From Sphaerisporangium sp040649355 (GTDB lineage Bacteria > Actinomycetota > Actinomycetes > Streptosporangiales > Streptosporangiaceae), in contig NZ_JBICTU010000011.1 in assembly GCF_043197795.1 (NCBI RefSeq), forward strand, positions 124,001 to 188,000: a DNA stretch of 64,000 nt, written 5' to 3'. Position 1 is the first letter of the stretch. Every line of letters begins with the position of its first letter. The position numbers were made by a program, and so were the translations under genes. Positions 1 to 8,397 of the stretch are shown here, piece by piece. The notes under the pieces were generated by a model that searched no databases, was not told the origin of the DNA, and saw only the letters and a list, made by a program, of their open reading frames with translations.

Positions 1-1092
1 TCCGAAGACGACCCCCCGCTCGTGCAGCGCGTTCACCGCCCGCTCGACGCGGTCCAGCATGCCGAGCGTCCACTCGGTGTACTCGGCGGCGTCCTCGGGG
101 GTGATGACCGCGCGGGTCAGGGGGTGCCGGTGGACCGACTCCTGGCTCAGCGTGGTGCCGTCCACGAACTCCTGGACGAGGAACTCGTGGTCGCCGAGCG
201 TGAAGTAGTCGTGCGCGGCGGGGACGACGTCCAGCCCTTCGAGCCGCCGCAGGATGGCCGCCTCGTGCCGCAGGCGGGTGACCGCGTCCCGGCCGGCCGC
301 GTCGAGCCCGGCGTGCGGCCTGGCCTCCTTGAGCACGACCTGACGGCCGGTGCGGGTGTCCCGCGCCTTGTAGACGCCGCCGCCGTTGGAGAAGTGCAGC
401 ACTTCCTCGATCTTGTACGGCAGGTCCGTCGTGGTGACCGCGTTACGCGCGGCGAGGTGGGGTTCGAGGAACGCCGGCAGGGTGACCCACGACGGCGGGG
501 AGAACGCGGGCCCCCTCCGGTCGGGCACCAGGGTGCCGTCCGCGCTCTCGATCGCGAGCACCCGCTCGCGGTTGCCGGTCAGGCAGTACCGCTCGGCGAA
601 GCCGCCGTACCGGACGAACAGCGGGCCGTCCCCGAAGCGCAGGTCGCTGAGGATGTACGGGCCGCGGACGCCGTGCAGGACCTCGTCCAGCTCCTTGAGC
701 ACGAGCTCCAGCTCGTCCACGTCGGCGGGGTAGATCGTGACCAGCTTGCCGCTGCTTCCCCGGTCGGCGTACTTGGAGTTGAGCATCGTGACGACGCGTG
801 GGCCCCGGAGGAACTTGAAGCTGAGCCGGCGGCCGGCGCAGTAGTCCCAGACCGCGTCCAGCGTCTTCTCCGCGTCGTCCAGGCAGGAGGAGATGTGAAT
901 CTTCCATCCCTGCGGGGGCAGGGAACGCTCCCGGGGGCCGTAGTGCAGCCACGTGTCGGTCGCCCGGTGCTCCCACCCGGAGGGCACGTCCCTGCTCGCC
1001 AGGGGAAAGTCAGGGTGCTTCGTACGCTGGTTGTCAAGGGTGTCGTAAAACAGTGGATCGGCTAGGCAATAGATCTCGTATCTGTCGATCAT
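1..1092 (-). CDS. Class III-type lanthionine synthetase LanKC, 3' end cut by window edge
   Basis: The first 364 residues are present. LanKC enzymes phosphorylate Ser/Thr of a precursor peptide, eliminate phosphate and cyclise the dehydro residues with Cys; they act in the cytoplasm. The N-terminal ~215 residues match the lyase part of the family (start MIDRYEIYCLADPLFYDT). A kinase follows: a glycine-rich loop GGGVYKA near residues 237-243, a lysine strand VLKEARPHAG near 250-260, and LHERGVVFG at the window edge, where the catalytic loop begins. The rest of the kinase and the cyclase domain lie off the window. The ATG at 1092 is preceded by GAGAGGGG; an in-frame GTG lies 9 nt upstream. No convincing precursor gene is seen upstream, so the substrate is probably encoded downstream (left of the window) or elsewhere. 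Family assignment is firm; the class III or IV distinction needs the cyclase domain. Confidence 0.85.
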   Translation of the reverse strand, partial: MIDRYEIYCLADPLFYDTLDNQRTKHPDFPLASRDVPSGWEHRATDTWLHYGPRERSLPPQGWKIHISSCLDDAEKTLDAVWDYCAGRRLSFKFLRGPRVVTMLNSKYADRGSSGKLVTIYPADVDELELVLKELDEVLHGVRGPYILSDLRFGDGPLFVRYGGFAERYCLTGNRERVLAIESADGTLVPDRRGPAFSPPSWVTLPAFLEPHLAARNAVTTTDLPYKIEEVLHFSNGGGVYKARDTRTGRQVVLKEARPHAGLDAAGRDAVTRLRHEAAILRRLEGLDVVPAAHDYFTLGDHEFLVQEFVDGTTLSQESVHRHPLTRAVITPEDAAEYTEWTLGMLDRVERAVNALHERGVVFG

Positions 1093-1609
1093 GTCCCACA
1101 CCCCTCTCAGCGCTCGATCGCTAGGAGGAGAATTACGGATAACCCCAGCCGTGCCTAGTGACGGTATCCACAGGTGTCATATGCCAGTGTCACTATTGCT
1201 TTCATGATGACTGTCACAGTCGCCCTGATTGACCTGTGATTTTCCCGGAAGAAGATGCATGACGGTGACTTCAGGAAAATTCCATGGTTGGCCGGGTTTG
1301 GCAGTGGGTGGAGTGAGATGGCCTCTGGCCTGCTACAGAACATTACTCGGGAGTTCGCTTGGGTACCCCCCCTGCGCCCCCACGCCGGGCTTCCCGGGTG
1401 CTCCTCCGCAGGGTCTCGCATTTGACCTGGTTTGTCCCGAACTCGGATTCCGGTCGGGAGTAAGCACCGCTGTGAAGGCGCGGCCGCCGCCTCCCGGGCG
1501 ATCGTGATCCGAGTGCAAAGACTCGCTCGTCCAGCTCCTCTGAGGAGGAATGACCGGTTTCTCCGAGTCTGAGGAAGGACAGGAACCACCTTGCGACAAA
1601 GGAGGAATT
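1093..1609. other. Intergenic region between lanKC and the DUF2795 gene
   Basis: About 520 nt without a confident gene, lower in GC than its surroundings, and the region that must hold the promoters of the two divergent genes. One weak peptide frame (1318-1425, plus strand, 35 residues beginning MASGLLQNI with GGAG upstream) is discussed under findings. Other frames here have no coding-type third-position bias. Confidence 0.5.
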
Positions 1610-1801
1610 ATGACGCAGGTGGACTTCATCCACGTTCAGAAGTATTTGTCCGGGGTTGACTACCCCGCCAAGAAGGACCGGCTTCTGGAGCACGCCAAGC
1701 GGCAGGGCGCCGACAAGCAGGCGATGGAAGCCCTGAAGCGGCTCCCCGAGAAGGAGTACGACGGGCCGAACGCGGTGAGCAAGGCGCTCGCCGGTTCCTG
1801 A
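1610..1801 (+). CDS. DUF2795 domain protein
   Basis: A 63-residue protein matching the DUF2795 family, which is common and usually single-domain in actinomycetes. The typical pattern is visible: a hydrophobic helix starting VDFIHVQKYLSGVDYPA, a charged second helix KKDRLLEHAKRQGADKQAME, and the segment LKRLPEKEYDGPNAVSKAL. The fold suggests a small helical DNA- or protein-binding module, but no function is established. The ATG at 1610 follows a near-perfect ribosome site (AAAGGAGG, 1598-1605). An in-frame ATG at 1550 would add 20 residues unlike the family, so the shorter form is preferred. It stands alone and faces a convergent response regulator gene. Confidence 0.85.
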   Translation: MTQVDFIHVQKYLSGVDYPAKKDRLLEHAKRQGADKQAMEALKRLPEKEYDGPNAVSKALAGS

Positions 1802-1876
1802 CCGAAGGCCTGGGTCGTCCTTCACGCGCATCGTCGCCGCCGTGCCACCTGTCGGCCCGGCGGCGACGTCCATGGG

Positions 1877-2548
1877 TCACATGACCTGGTAGAGCAGTTC
1901 GGGACGCCCCAGCCCGCCGTACTGCGGCACGCGGCGCACGCTCCCGGTGCCGACGAGATGCTCCAGGTAGCGCCGGGCCGTCACCCGGGACACGCCGATC
2001 GCCGCGCCGACGGACTGGGCCGACACCCCGCCGGGGGCCTTGCGCAGCTCGCCCGCCACGGCCTCCAGGGTCGGCCCCGTCATCCCCTTGGGCAGGGGAC
2101 CGCCGGTCGTGCCCCTGAGGGTGGACAGCGCGCGGTCCACCTCTCCCTGGCCGCTGACCTCCCCGGACCCGTCCACGGACGACCGGAACTCCTCGTACCG
2201 CCTCAGCTTCTCGCTCAGCACGGCGAAGGTGAACGGCTTGAGCAGGTACTGCACGACCCCCACCGAGACCGCCGACCGCACCACCGACAGGTCCCGCGCG
2301 GAGGTGACGGCTATGACGTCGCAGAAGACGCCCGCCGCCCGCAGCGCCCGGCACACGTCCAGCCCGTGCATGTCCGGCAGGTACAGGTCGAGGAGCACCA
2401 GGTCGGCCGGACGGCGCCGGAGGAAGCGCAGGGCCTCGCCGCCCGAGCGCGCCACCCCCGCGACCTGGAAGCCCGTCATCCGCTCGACGTACAGGCGGTT
2501 CGCCTCGGCGGTGAGCTCCTCGTCCTCGACGATCAGAATTGAGATCAC
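1877..2548 (-). CDS. CitB/DcuR-type response regulator
   Basis: A 223-residue regulator of the CitAB/DcuSR class. The receiver domain occupies residues 1-120, with acidic pocket E8/D9, phospho-acceptor D54 in LLDLYLPD, and the conserved Lys in LLKPF near residue 104. A linker leads to a C-terminal helix-turn-helix around 175-207 (VSAQSVGAAIGVSRVTARRY), as in CitB-family regulators. The GTG start overlaps the kinase stop by 4 nt (GTGA), so translation is coupled and no separate ribosome site is needed. With the kinase and the divergent DctA gene, the likely role is activation of C4-dicarboxylate or citrate uptake. The inverted repeat at 4274-4291 is a candidate binding site. Confidence 0.9.
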   Translation of the reverse strand: MISILIVEDEELTAEANRLYVERMTGFQVAGVARSGGEALRFLRRRPADLVLLDLYLPDMHGLDVCRALRAAGVFCDVIAVTSARDLSVVRSAVSVGVVQYLLKPFTFAVLSEKLRRYEEFRSSVDGSGEVSGQGEVDRALSTLRGTTGGPLPKGMTGPTLEAVAGELRKAPGGVSAQSVGAAIGVSRVTARRYLEHLVGTGSVRRVPQYGGLGRPELLYQVM

Positions 2549-4188
2549 GACGGCTCCCTCCGTACCCGCGCGTCCGTGCGGGCCTCGCGTCCGTCCGGGA
2601 GCGGGAGGCGGACGGTGAACACCGCGCCCTCGCCGCCGTGGGTGACCTCGATCGTGCCGCCGAGGCGGCGCACCGCCTGGCCGGCCATGGCGAGCCCGAG
2701 GCCCCGGCCGTCGCCCTTGGTGGTCCATCCGCGCCGGAAGACGTCCTTGGCGGTCTCGGCGCCGACGCCCGGCCCGCTGTCGGCGACGCGGATCAGGAAC
2801 GTGCCGTCCTCGGCGCGCAGGTGGACGTGTACCCGGGCCGGAGGCGGGGCCGTCATGGCGGCCTCCGCCGCGTTGTCGACGAGGTTGCCGAGGATGGTCA
2901 CCAGGTCGCGGCCGTCGAGGGCGACGTCGTCCAGCTCGCTGTCGGGACTGAGGGAGAGCTCCACCCCGCGTTCGGCGGCCTCCGCCGTCTTGCCGAGGAG
3001 CAGCGCCGCGATCACCGGCTCGCGCACCGCGCCCACCACCCGGTCGGTGAGCTGCTGGGCGGCCTTCAGCTCGGCCGTGGCGAAGGCCACGGCCTGCTCG
3101 GCACGGCCCAGCTCGACCAGCGTGACGACTGTGTGCAGCCGGTTGGCCGCCTCGTGGGCGGCGGAGCGGAGCGACTCGGCGAAGCCGCGTTCGGCGTCGA
3201 GCTGGCCGGTGAGCGCCTGCAGCTCGGTGTGGTCGCGCAGCGTCACCACGGTGCCGAGCGACCGGGACCCGGAACGCACCGGCGAGGCGCTCACCACGAG
3301 CACGCGGTCGCCGGTCAGGTGGATCTCGTCGGCGCGGTCCTCGCCGGAGGACAGCAGGCCGGACAGGGACGGCGGGAGCCCGAGGCCCGTGACGTGCCGC
3401 CCCTCCGCGTCGCCGGGCAGGCCGAGCAGCTCCCGTGCGCCGTCGTTGGCCAGCGTCAGCCGGCGCTCGCCGTCCACCAGCAGCAGGCCCTCGCGGACCG
3501 CGTGCAGGATCGCGTTGTGGTGCTCGTAGATGCGGCTCAGCTCGGCCGAGCGCAGGCCGTGCGTCTGACGGCGCAGCCGCGTGCCCACGAGGTACGTGCC
3601 CGCGGTCCCCGCCGTCAGGCCCAGCACCCCGGCGAGCGCCGCCGCGGCGATCTGGTCCCGTAGCTGCGCGCTGATCTTGTCGATGGTGATCCCCGCGCTC
3701 ACCAGCGCCCGCACGTTCCCCGCCGCGTCGCGTACGGGCGTGACGGCGCGCACCGAGGGGCCGAGCGTGCCGGTGTAGGTCTCGGTGAACGTGTGCCCCG
3801 CGAGGGCGGGGGCGGTGTTGCCGAGGAAGCGCCCGCCGATCTGCAGCGTGTTCGGATGGGTGTACCTGCGGCCCTCCCGGCTCATGATCGTGATGAAGTC
3901 CAGCCCGGCCTCCCGGCGGACCCGCTCGGCGTACGGCTGGAGCGCCACCGACGGATCGGGGTCGTCCAGGGCGGCGAGCACGGCCGGCGAGGCGGCGACG
4001 CTGATCGCCACGGCGCTGGTGGTCCTGCCCGCTTCCTCGTCCAGGAGCCGGCGCACGTGGAGGAAGGCGAGGAGCGTGCCGCCCGCCACCGTGATCCCGA
4101 CGACGACGATCTGCAGCACGAGCATCTGGCGCGCCAGGCTCCATAGCCTGAGCCGGGAGGCGATCGTCGTCAGGGCTTCCACTTTCAC
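2545..4188 (-). CDS. CitA/DcuS-type sensor histidine kinase
   Basis: A 547-residue membrane kinase. A first membrane helix (about 18-42) is followed by an extracytoplasmic PAS-like sensor (about 45-175, with FITIMSREGRRYTHPN as in dicarboxylate/citrate sensors) and a second helix near 182-202. A cytoplasmic PAS domain (about 220-325) leads to the divergent phospho-acceptor box AAHEAANRLHTVV typical of DcuS/CitA, where His is followed by an Asn-Arg-Leu-His motif. The ATPase domain shows the N box DNAAEA and the G box GRGLGLAM. It is divergent from the DctA gene and coupled to its response regulator. The probable ligand is an extracellular C4-dicarboxylate or citrate; this is inferred from family and neighbour. 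Confidence 0.92.
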   Translation of the reverse strand: MKVEALTTIASRLRLWSLARQMLVLQIVVVGITVAGGTLLAFLHVRRLLDEEAGRTTSAVAISVAASPAVLAALDDPDPSVALQPYAERVRREAGLDFITIMSREGRRYTHPNTLQIGGRFLGNTAPALAGHTFTETYTGTLGPSVRAVTPVRDAAGNVRALVSAGITIDKISAQLRDQIAAAALAGVLGLTAGTAGTYLVGTRLRRQTHGLRSAELSRIYEHHNAILHAVREGLLLVDGERRLTLANDGARELLGLPGDAEGRHVTGLGLPPSLSGLLSSGEDRADEIHLTGDRVLVVSASPVRSGSRSLGTVVTLRDHTELQALTGQLDAERGFAESLRSAAHEAANRLHTVVTLVELGRAEQAVAFATAELKAAQQLTDRVVGAVREPVIAALLLGKTAEAAERGVELSLSPDSELDDVALDGRDLVTILGNLVDNAAEAAMTAPPPARVHVHLRAEDGTFLIRVADSGPGVGAETAKDVFRRGWTTKGDGRGLGLAMAGQAVRRLGGTIEVTHGGEGAVFTVRLPLPDGREARTDARVRREPS

Positions 4189-4273
4189 CAGTTCACGGGG
4201 TTCGCGGGGTCATGGATCTCTCACTGGTCCGGGGTCGCGCCGGTGAGAACGGCGATGAACGAAATGTACGCAA

Positions 4274-4291
4274 TAGTGACCCAGATCACTA
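4274..4291. promoter_or_regulatory. Inverted repeat upstream of dctA, candidate response-regulator site
   Basis: TAGTGA-N6-TCACTA is a perfect 6-bp inverted repeat in the divergent region between kinase and transporter, about 85 nt upstream of the transporter start. Its position suits activation by the adjacent regulator. No binding motif is known to me for this regulator. Confidence 0.45.
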
Positions 4292-4376
4292 CCAGGGCGC
4301 ATAGTCACTCGACCGAAGCCTCACTTCCTCCGTACCGGCGTGCGAGACACGCGTACGAAACATCAAGGAGGGCCGC

Positions 4377-5753
4377 GTGACCATACCCGTATCCCCGGCG
4401 CACCGGGACCGTACCCGCTATCTCTACCTGGCGGTAATCGTCGCGGTGCTGGCCGGGATCGTGGTCGGGCTCCTGGCGCCCGGCACCGGCGTGGCGCTCA
4501 AGCCGCTCGGGACGGCCTTCGTGGCCCTGATCAAGATGATGATCAGCCCGATCATCTTCTGCACCATCGTCCTCGGGGTCGGATCGGTGGCCCAGGCCGC
4601 CAAGGTCGGCAAGGTCGGCGGCCTCGCCATCGGCTACTTCCTCGTCATGTCGACGGTCGCGCTGGTGATCGGCCTGGTGGTCGGCAACCTGGTGCATCCG
4701 GGCGAGGGCCTGCAACTGACCGACGCGCTGCGCAAGGCGGCCGAGGACCAGGCGGCCAAGGGCGGTGAGAGCGACACCACGTCGTTCCTGCTCGGCATCA
4801 TCCCGACGACGTTCGTCTCCGCCTTCACCGAAGGGCAGGTGCTGCAGACCCTTCTGGTGGCCCTGCTCACCGGCTTCGCGCTCCAGGCGATGGGGGAGCG
4901 GGCGGTCCCGATGCTCAACGGGCTCGCGCACATCCAGCGGCTCGTCTTCCGCGTCCTGGCGATGATCATGTGGGCCGCCCCGGTGGGCGCGTTCGGCGCG
5001 ATCGCGGCGGTCGTCGGCGCGGGCGGGTTCGGCGCTCTCCAGAGCCTGGCCCTGCTCATGTTCGCCTTCTACGCCACCTGCCTGCTGTTCGTCGGCCTCG
5101 TGCTCGGGCCGATGCTGTGGTTCGGGGCCGGGATGAACCTGGTGTCGCTGCTGCGCTACCTCGGCAGGGAGTTCCTGCTCATCCTGTCGACCTCCTCCTC
5201 GGAGTCCGCGCTGCCGCGCCTGATCGCCAAGATGGAGCACCTCGGGGTGAGCCGCGCGGTGGCGGGCATCACCGTGCCGACGGGATACTCCTTCAACCTC
5301 GACGGGACCGCCATCTACCTCACGATGGCGACGCTGTTCGTGGCGCGCGCCACGGGCGCCCCGCTGTCGGTCGGGGAGCAGGTCTCGCTGCTCGTCTTCA
5401 TGATCATCGCGTCGAAGGGCGCCGCGGGCGTCACGGGCGCGGGGCTCGCGACGCTGGCCGGAGGACTCCAGTCGCACCGGCCCGAGCTGGTCGACGGCGT
5501 GGGGCTCATCGTGGGCATCGACCGGTTCATGTCCGAGGCCCGCGCGCTGACCAACTTCGCGGGCAACGCGGTCGCCACCGTCCTGATCGGCACGTGGGTG
5601 CGGGACTTCGACCGGGAGCGCGCCGAGGAGGTGCTCTCCGGGCGGATCCCGTTCGACGAGGCGACGTTCGTGGACGAGCACGACGGCGGCGGCCCGCCGC
5701 CTCCGGTCTCCGAGGAGCGCGTTCCGGCCATGTCGCCCGACGCCGGCCGCTGA
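4377..5753 (+). CDS. dctA: DctA-type C4-dicarboxylate:cation symporter
   Basis: A 458-residue DAACS-family symporter, taking up succinate, fumarate or malate with Na+ or H+ across the cytoplasmic membrane. Eight or so hydrophobic segments are visible from residue 18 onward. The family hallmarks are present: the serine-rich re-entrant loop SSSESALPRL near 271-280 and the substrate-site helix GYSFNLDGTAIYLTMA near 302-317. IASKGAAGVTGAGL follows as the second re-entrant loop. The GTG start has AAGGAGGG 5 nt upstream. The C-terminal tail is acidic and proline-rich and is not conserved in the family. The divergent CitAB-type system probably controls it. The DAACS family also includes glutamate carriers, but the neighbour favours dicarboxylates. 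Confidence 0.92.
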   Translation: MTIPVSPAHRDRTRYLYLAVIVAVLAGIVVGLLAPGTGVALKPLGTAFVALIKMMISPIIFCTIVLGVGSVAQAAKVGKVGGLAIGYFLVMSTVALVIGLVVGNLVHPGEGLQLTDALRKAAEDQAAKGGESDTTSFLLGIIPTTFVSAFTEGQVLQTLLVALLTGFALQAMGERAVPMLNGLAHIQRLVFRVLAMIMWAAPVGAFGAIAAVVGAGGFGALQSLALLMFAFYATCLLFVGLVLGPMLWFGAGMNLVSLLRYLGREFLLILSTSSSESALPRLIAKMEHLGVSRAVAGITVPTGYSFNLDGTAIYLTMATLFVARATGAPLSVGEQVSLLVFMIIASKGAAGVTGAGLATLAGGLQSHRPELVDGVGLIVGIDRFMSEARALTNFAGNAVATVLIGTWVRDFDRERAEEVLSGRIPFDEATFVDEHDGGGPPPPVSEERVPAMSPDAGR

Positions 5754-5797
5754 GGCCGGCCCCGCCGGTACGACGCGGCAGGCCCTGACCGGACCGC

Positions 5798-6811
5798 TCA
5801 CCTCGGGCGTCCGCTGCGGTAGACGGCCCTGGTGAGGGCGGTGAGCCGGGTGGCGGAGTCCGTGAAGGAGGCCCCGGCCGGTTGGAGGGTGAGCACGGCG
5901 ACGATCAGGCGGTCTCCCTTGCCGACCAGGCCGGTGGTGTGGAGCACGGGGCGGCTCAGGTTCACCGGCGGCCCGGCCGCCGTCGCGACGGCCGGGGCTT
6001 CCATGGGCCCGGCCACCGTCTCGGACACGCTGCTCGCGCGCGTGCCGGCGCACCGGACGGCGGGCGTGGAGCCGTACCCCGACCAGCCCTGCTTGACCGC
6101 CCACGGCCGGGGCAGGGCGCTCGGGATGCCGAAATACTGGTCGAAGTCGTCGGCGGCGCACCGCGTGGCGTCGCGCAGGTGGCCGAGGACCAGGTCGCGG
6201 ACCTTGGGGTCCGCCCGATCCAGCAGATAGCGGTACGTCCGCACGACGTCCGCCGCGCTCAGCGCGGTATAGCCCCAGAAGCCCGGCTTGGACGCGGGAG
6301 GCCGCTCGGTCTCGGTCAGGCCCGCCCGGCGGACCATCCGGTCGACGATCGCCCCCTGGCCGCCGCGCTTCCACAAGGCCGTCGCGGCGTCGTCGTCGCT
6401 GGAGCGGAGCATCCGCCGGAGCAGATCGCGGTCGCGCGCGGGGACGGCCGTACCCGGCTCGCGCGACTCCAGGTAGTCCACCGCGATGAGGATCTTGACG
6501 ACCGACGCCGACCGGAACCGGGTGTGGACCTCGTACCCGACCGTCGCCCTTCCCGTGGCGCGGTCGAAGACCATGAAGCCCGCCTCCGTGCCGCGCGGGA
6601 CCCGTGGCGGGCGAGCGGGCGAGGCGGACGGCTCCGGAGTCGCCTTCGCGGGAGCCTTCACGCGATCCTTCGCGAGGGACTGCCGGGCGCCGCCGGTCGC
6701 GGCCGGGGTGGGCGACGCCGTGTCCGGCCCCGGCTGTACGACCCCGCAGGCCGCCGTCAGGGCGGCGGTGAGGGCGATCGTCAGGGGCGCACGGCGCATT
6801 AGCCACATCAT
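5798..6811 (-). CDS. Secreted lipoprotein, class A beta-lactamase-like serine hydrolase
   Basis: A 337-residue exported protein. The N-terminal hydrophobic stretch ends in a lipobox with C22, so it is probably a lipoprotein on the outer face of the membrane. A Pro/Ala/Lys-rich linker runs to about residue 73. The catalytic domain has an SxxK motif (S103-V-V-K106), an S-D-D triplet near 138-140 in the place of the SDN motif, and KQGW near residue 225 in the place of KTG. These features belong to the serine beta-lactamase/DD-peptidase superfamily. The altered second and third motifs make true beta-lactamase activity uncertain, and an uncharacterised peptidase or esterase role is as likely. Three ATG codons lie close together at the start; the first is used here. 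No ribosome site stands out. Confidence 0.8.
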   Translation of the reverse strand: MMWLMRRAPLTIALTAALTAACGVVQPGPDTASPTPAATGGARQSLAKDRVKAPAKATPEPSASPARPPRVPRGTEAGFMVFDRATGRATVGYEVHTRFRSASVVKILIAVDYLESREPGTAVPARDRDLLRRMLRSSDDDAATALWKRGGQGAIVDRMVRRAGLTETERPPASKPGFWGYTALSAADVVRTYRYLLDRADPKVRDLVLGHLRDATRCAADDFDQYFGIPSALPRPWAVKQGWSGYGSTPAVRCAGTRASSVSETVAGPMEAPAVATAAGPPVNLSRPVLHTTGLVGKGDRLIVAVLTLQPAGASFTDSATRLTALTRAVYRSGRPR

Positions 6812-6979
6812 TCACCAATGCCTACCAGAACGGACACCTCCGGCGCTGAGGATCGGGCGATCCACGGACCGGCCCGGATCTTCCGTAGGGTGTCGGTTCC
6901 GGCGAGCGCCGGCGCGCATCACCGGTCGCATCCCGGCAATAAGGGCTGCACGGGCATCGTGGGCACTGTGAGGAGTGGC

Positions 6980-7726
6980 ATGAACGTATTGGGAATCGAC
7001 ATCGGCGGATCGGGGATCAAGGGCGCCCCGGTGGACACGGTGACGGGAACGCTCCTCGCGGAGCGCCTGCGGATACCGACACCGAGCCCGTCGGCTCCCG
7101 GACCCGTCGCCGAGGTCGTCCGGCGGATCGTCGAGCACTTCTCGTGGACGGGGCCCGTCGGGATCACCTACCCCGGGGTCGTGGTGGACGGGGTGACCAG
7201 GACCGCCGCGAACGTCGACCACGCCTGGATCGACCTCGACGCGAGGAAGCTGTTCGCGGACGCGACCGGGCTCGACGTCACGGTCCTGAACGACGCCGAC
7301 GCGGCGGGCGTGGCCGAGGCGAGGTTCGGCGCGGGCAGGGACCGCGGGGGGCTCGTGGTGATGCTGACCTTCGGGACGGGGATCGGCAGCGCCCTCATCA
7401 TGGACGGCGTCCTCGTCCCCAACACCGAGTTCGGGCACATCGAGATCAAGGGCCACGAGGCCGAGCACCGCGCCTCCGACCACGCCCGCGAGGAGCACGA
7501 CCTGAGCTGGGACAAGTGGGCGCACCGGGTGCAGGAGTACCTGGAGCGCATCCAGGCCCTGCTGTCGCCATCGCTGATCATCATCGGCGGGGGAGTGAGC
7601 AAGAAGGCGGACAAGTTCCTGCCCCACATCGAGCTCACGGGGACCCCGATCGTTCCCGCGATCCTCCAGAACGAGGCGGGCATCATCGGGGCCGCCCTGG
7701 CCGCGCGGCCGGTGCAGACCCCCTGA
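6980..7726 (+). CDS. ppgK: Polyphosphate glucokinase (ROK family)
   Basis: A 248-residue ROK-family sugar kinase, close to the usual PpgK length. It phosphorylates glucose using inorganic polyphosphate (or ATP) in the cytoplasm. Phosphate-binding segment 1 is at residues 5-15 (GIDIGGSGIKG) and the second is MLTFGTGIGSALI. The catalytic Asp lies in LNDADAAG. The actinobacterial PpgK insert EIKGHEAEHRASDHAR follows GHI. The ATG at 6980 has GAGGAG 4-9 nt upstream. It is a single gene, consistent with general glucose entry into glycolysis in an organism that relies on ABC-type sugar import. Confidence 0.93.
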   Translation: MNVLGIDIGGSGIKGAPVDTVTGTLLAERLRIPTPSPSAPGPVAEVVRRIVEHFSWTGPVGITYPGVVVDGVTRTAANVDHAWIDLDARKLFADATGLDVTVLNDADAAGVAEARFGAGRDRGGLVVMLTFGTGIGSALIMDGVLVPNTEFGHIEIKGHEAEHRASDHAREEHDLSWDKWAHRVQEYLERIQALLSPSLIIIGGGVSKKADKFLPHIELTGTPIVPAILQNEAGIIGAALAARPVQTP

Positions 7727-7838
7727 CGCCCCCTGACGGCCTGGTACGGCCACCCCGGTGACCGTATTTCCTGGCGCCTTCTGTGTTTGTACCGGGCCCT
7801 GGGGGCACCTTTATCAAGGTGGGCCGGAAGGAGGCACC

Positions 7839-8270
7839 GTGGAGGTGACCATCGCATTGCGCTTGCCGCGCGATGCAGCGAGCGTGTCCGTCACCAGGCA
7901 GATCCTTGGGGCGGAGCTGGAGGTGCTCGGCGTCGAACGGCAGATCAAGGAGGACATCCAGCTCATGCTCACCGAGGCGTGTTCCAACGTCATCAGGCAC
8001 GCTTCCGAGACCGATGAGTACACGGTGAGCGCACAGCTCGTCGCCGGCAAATTCGTGATCACTGTGGTCGACACCGGCAGCGGGTTCGACCCCGACAAGG
8101 TGGGTGTGAGATCGCCGCTGGCGGAGCACGGGCGGGGGCTCCAGATCATGCGGGCGCTCGCCGACGACGTCCGCTTCATGAACCGGCCGAAACACGGGGC
8201 CATCGTCTGCCTGGAGAAGGCGTTGCGGTTCGTCCGCGACTCTCCGGGCGAACTGCTCACCGCTCACTGA
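7839..8270 (+). CDS. Anti-sigma-factor-type ATP-binding protein (HATPase_c, RsbW-like)
   Basis: A 143-residue stand-alone GHKL ATPase domain. The N box (LTEACSNVIRHA), the G1 box (VVDTGSGFDP) and the G2 box (EHGRGLQIMRALADDV) are all present. There is no transmembrane or phospho-acceptor segment, which fits RsbW/SpoIIAB-like serine kinases that hold sigma factors or anti-anti-sigma factors. The GTG at 7839 follows GGAAGGAGG at 7826-7834. No partner sigma factor or antagonist is adjacent, so its target is encoded elsewhere. A strong hairpin follows the stop. Confidence 0.85.
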   Translation: MEVTIALRLPRDAASVSVTRQILGAELEVLGVERQIKEDIQLMLTEACSNVIRHASETDEYTVSAQLVAGKFVITVVDTGSGFDPDKVGVRSPLAEHGRGLQIMRALADDVRFMNRPKHGAIVCLEKALRFVRDSPGELLTAH

Positions 8271-8280
8271 GCGCGCTCCT

Positions 8281-8302
8281 CCCCCGCCCGAGAGGGCGGG
8301 GG
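8281..8302 (+). terminator. Stem-loop after the HATPase gene
   Basis: A perfect 9-bp GC stem with a GAGA loop begins 10 nt after the stop codon. There is no T-tract, as is common for actinomycete terminators. Confidence 0.6.
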
Positions 8303-8397
8303 CGCGGGGCCACCGGTAAACCGTTGGCGAAGACGGGGGGCGGGTTGCTTATCCTTGCCGGTGGCGGCTGTCTGACGAGACGGCCGGGAAAGCGACC

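Noticed and set aside
1144..1210. Tiny Cys-containing peptide frame on the minus strand upstream of lanKC (16 residues, ending DTCGYRH)
   Set aside because: It has no ribosome site, is too short, and lacks a leader and the Ser-x-x-Ser-x-Cys pattern of class III lanthipeptides.
1550..1801. Longer DUF2795 protein starting at 1550
   Set aside because: The extra 20 residues are not part of the family, and the ATG at 1610 has a better-spaced AAAGGAGG site.
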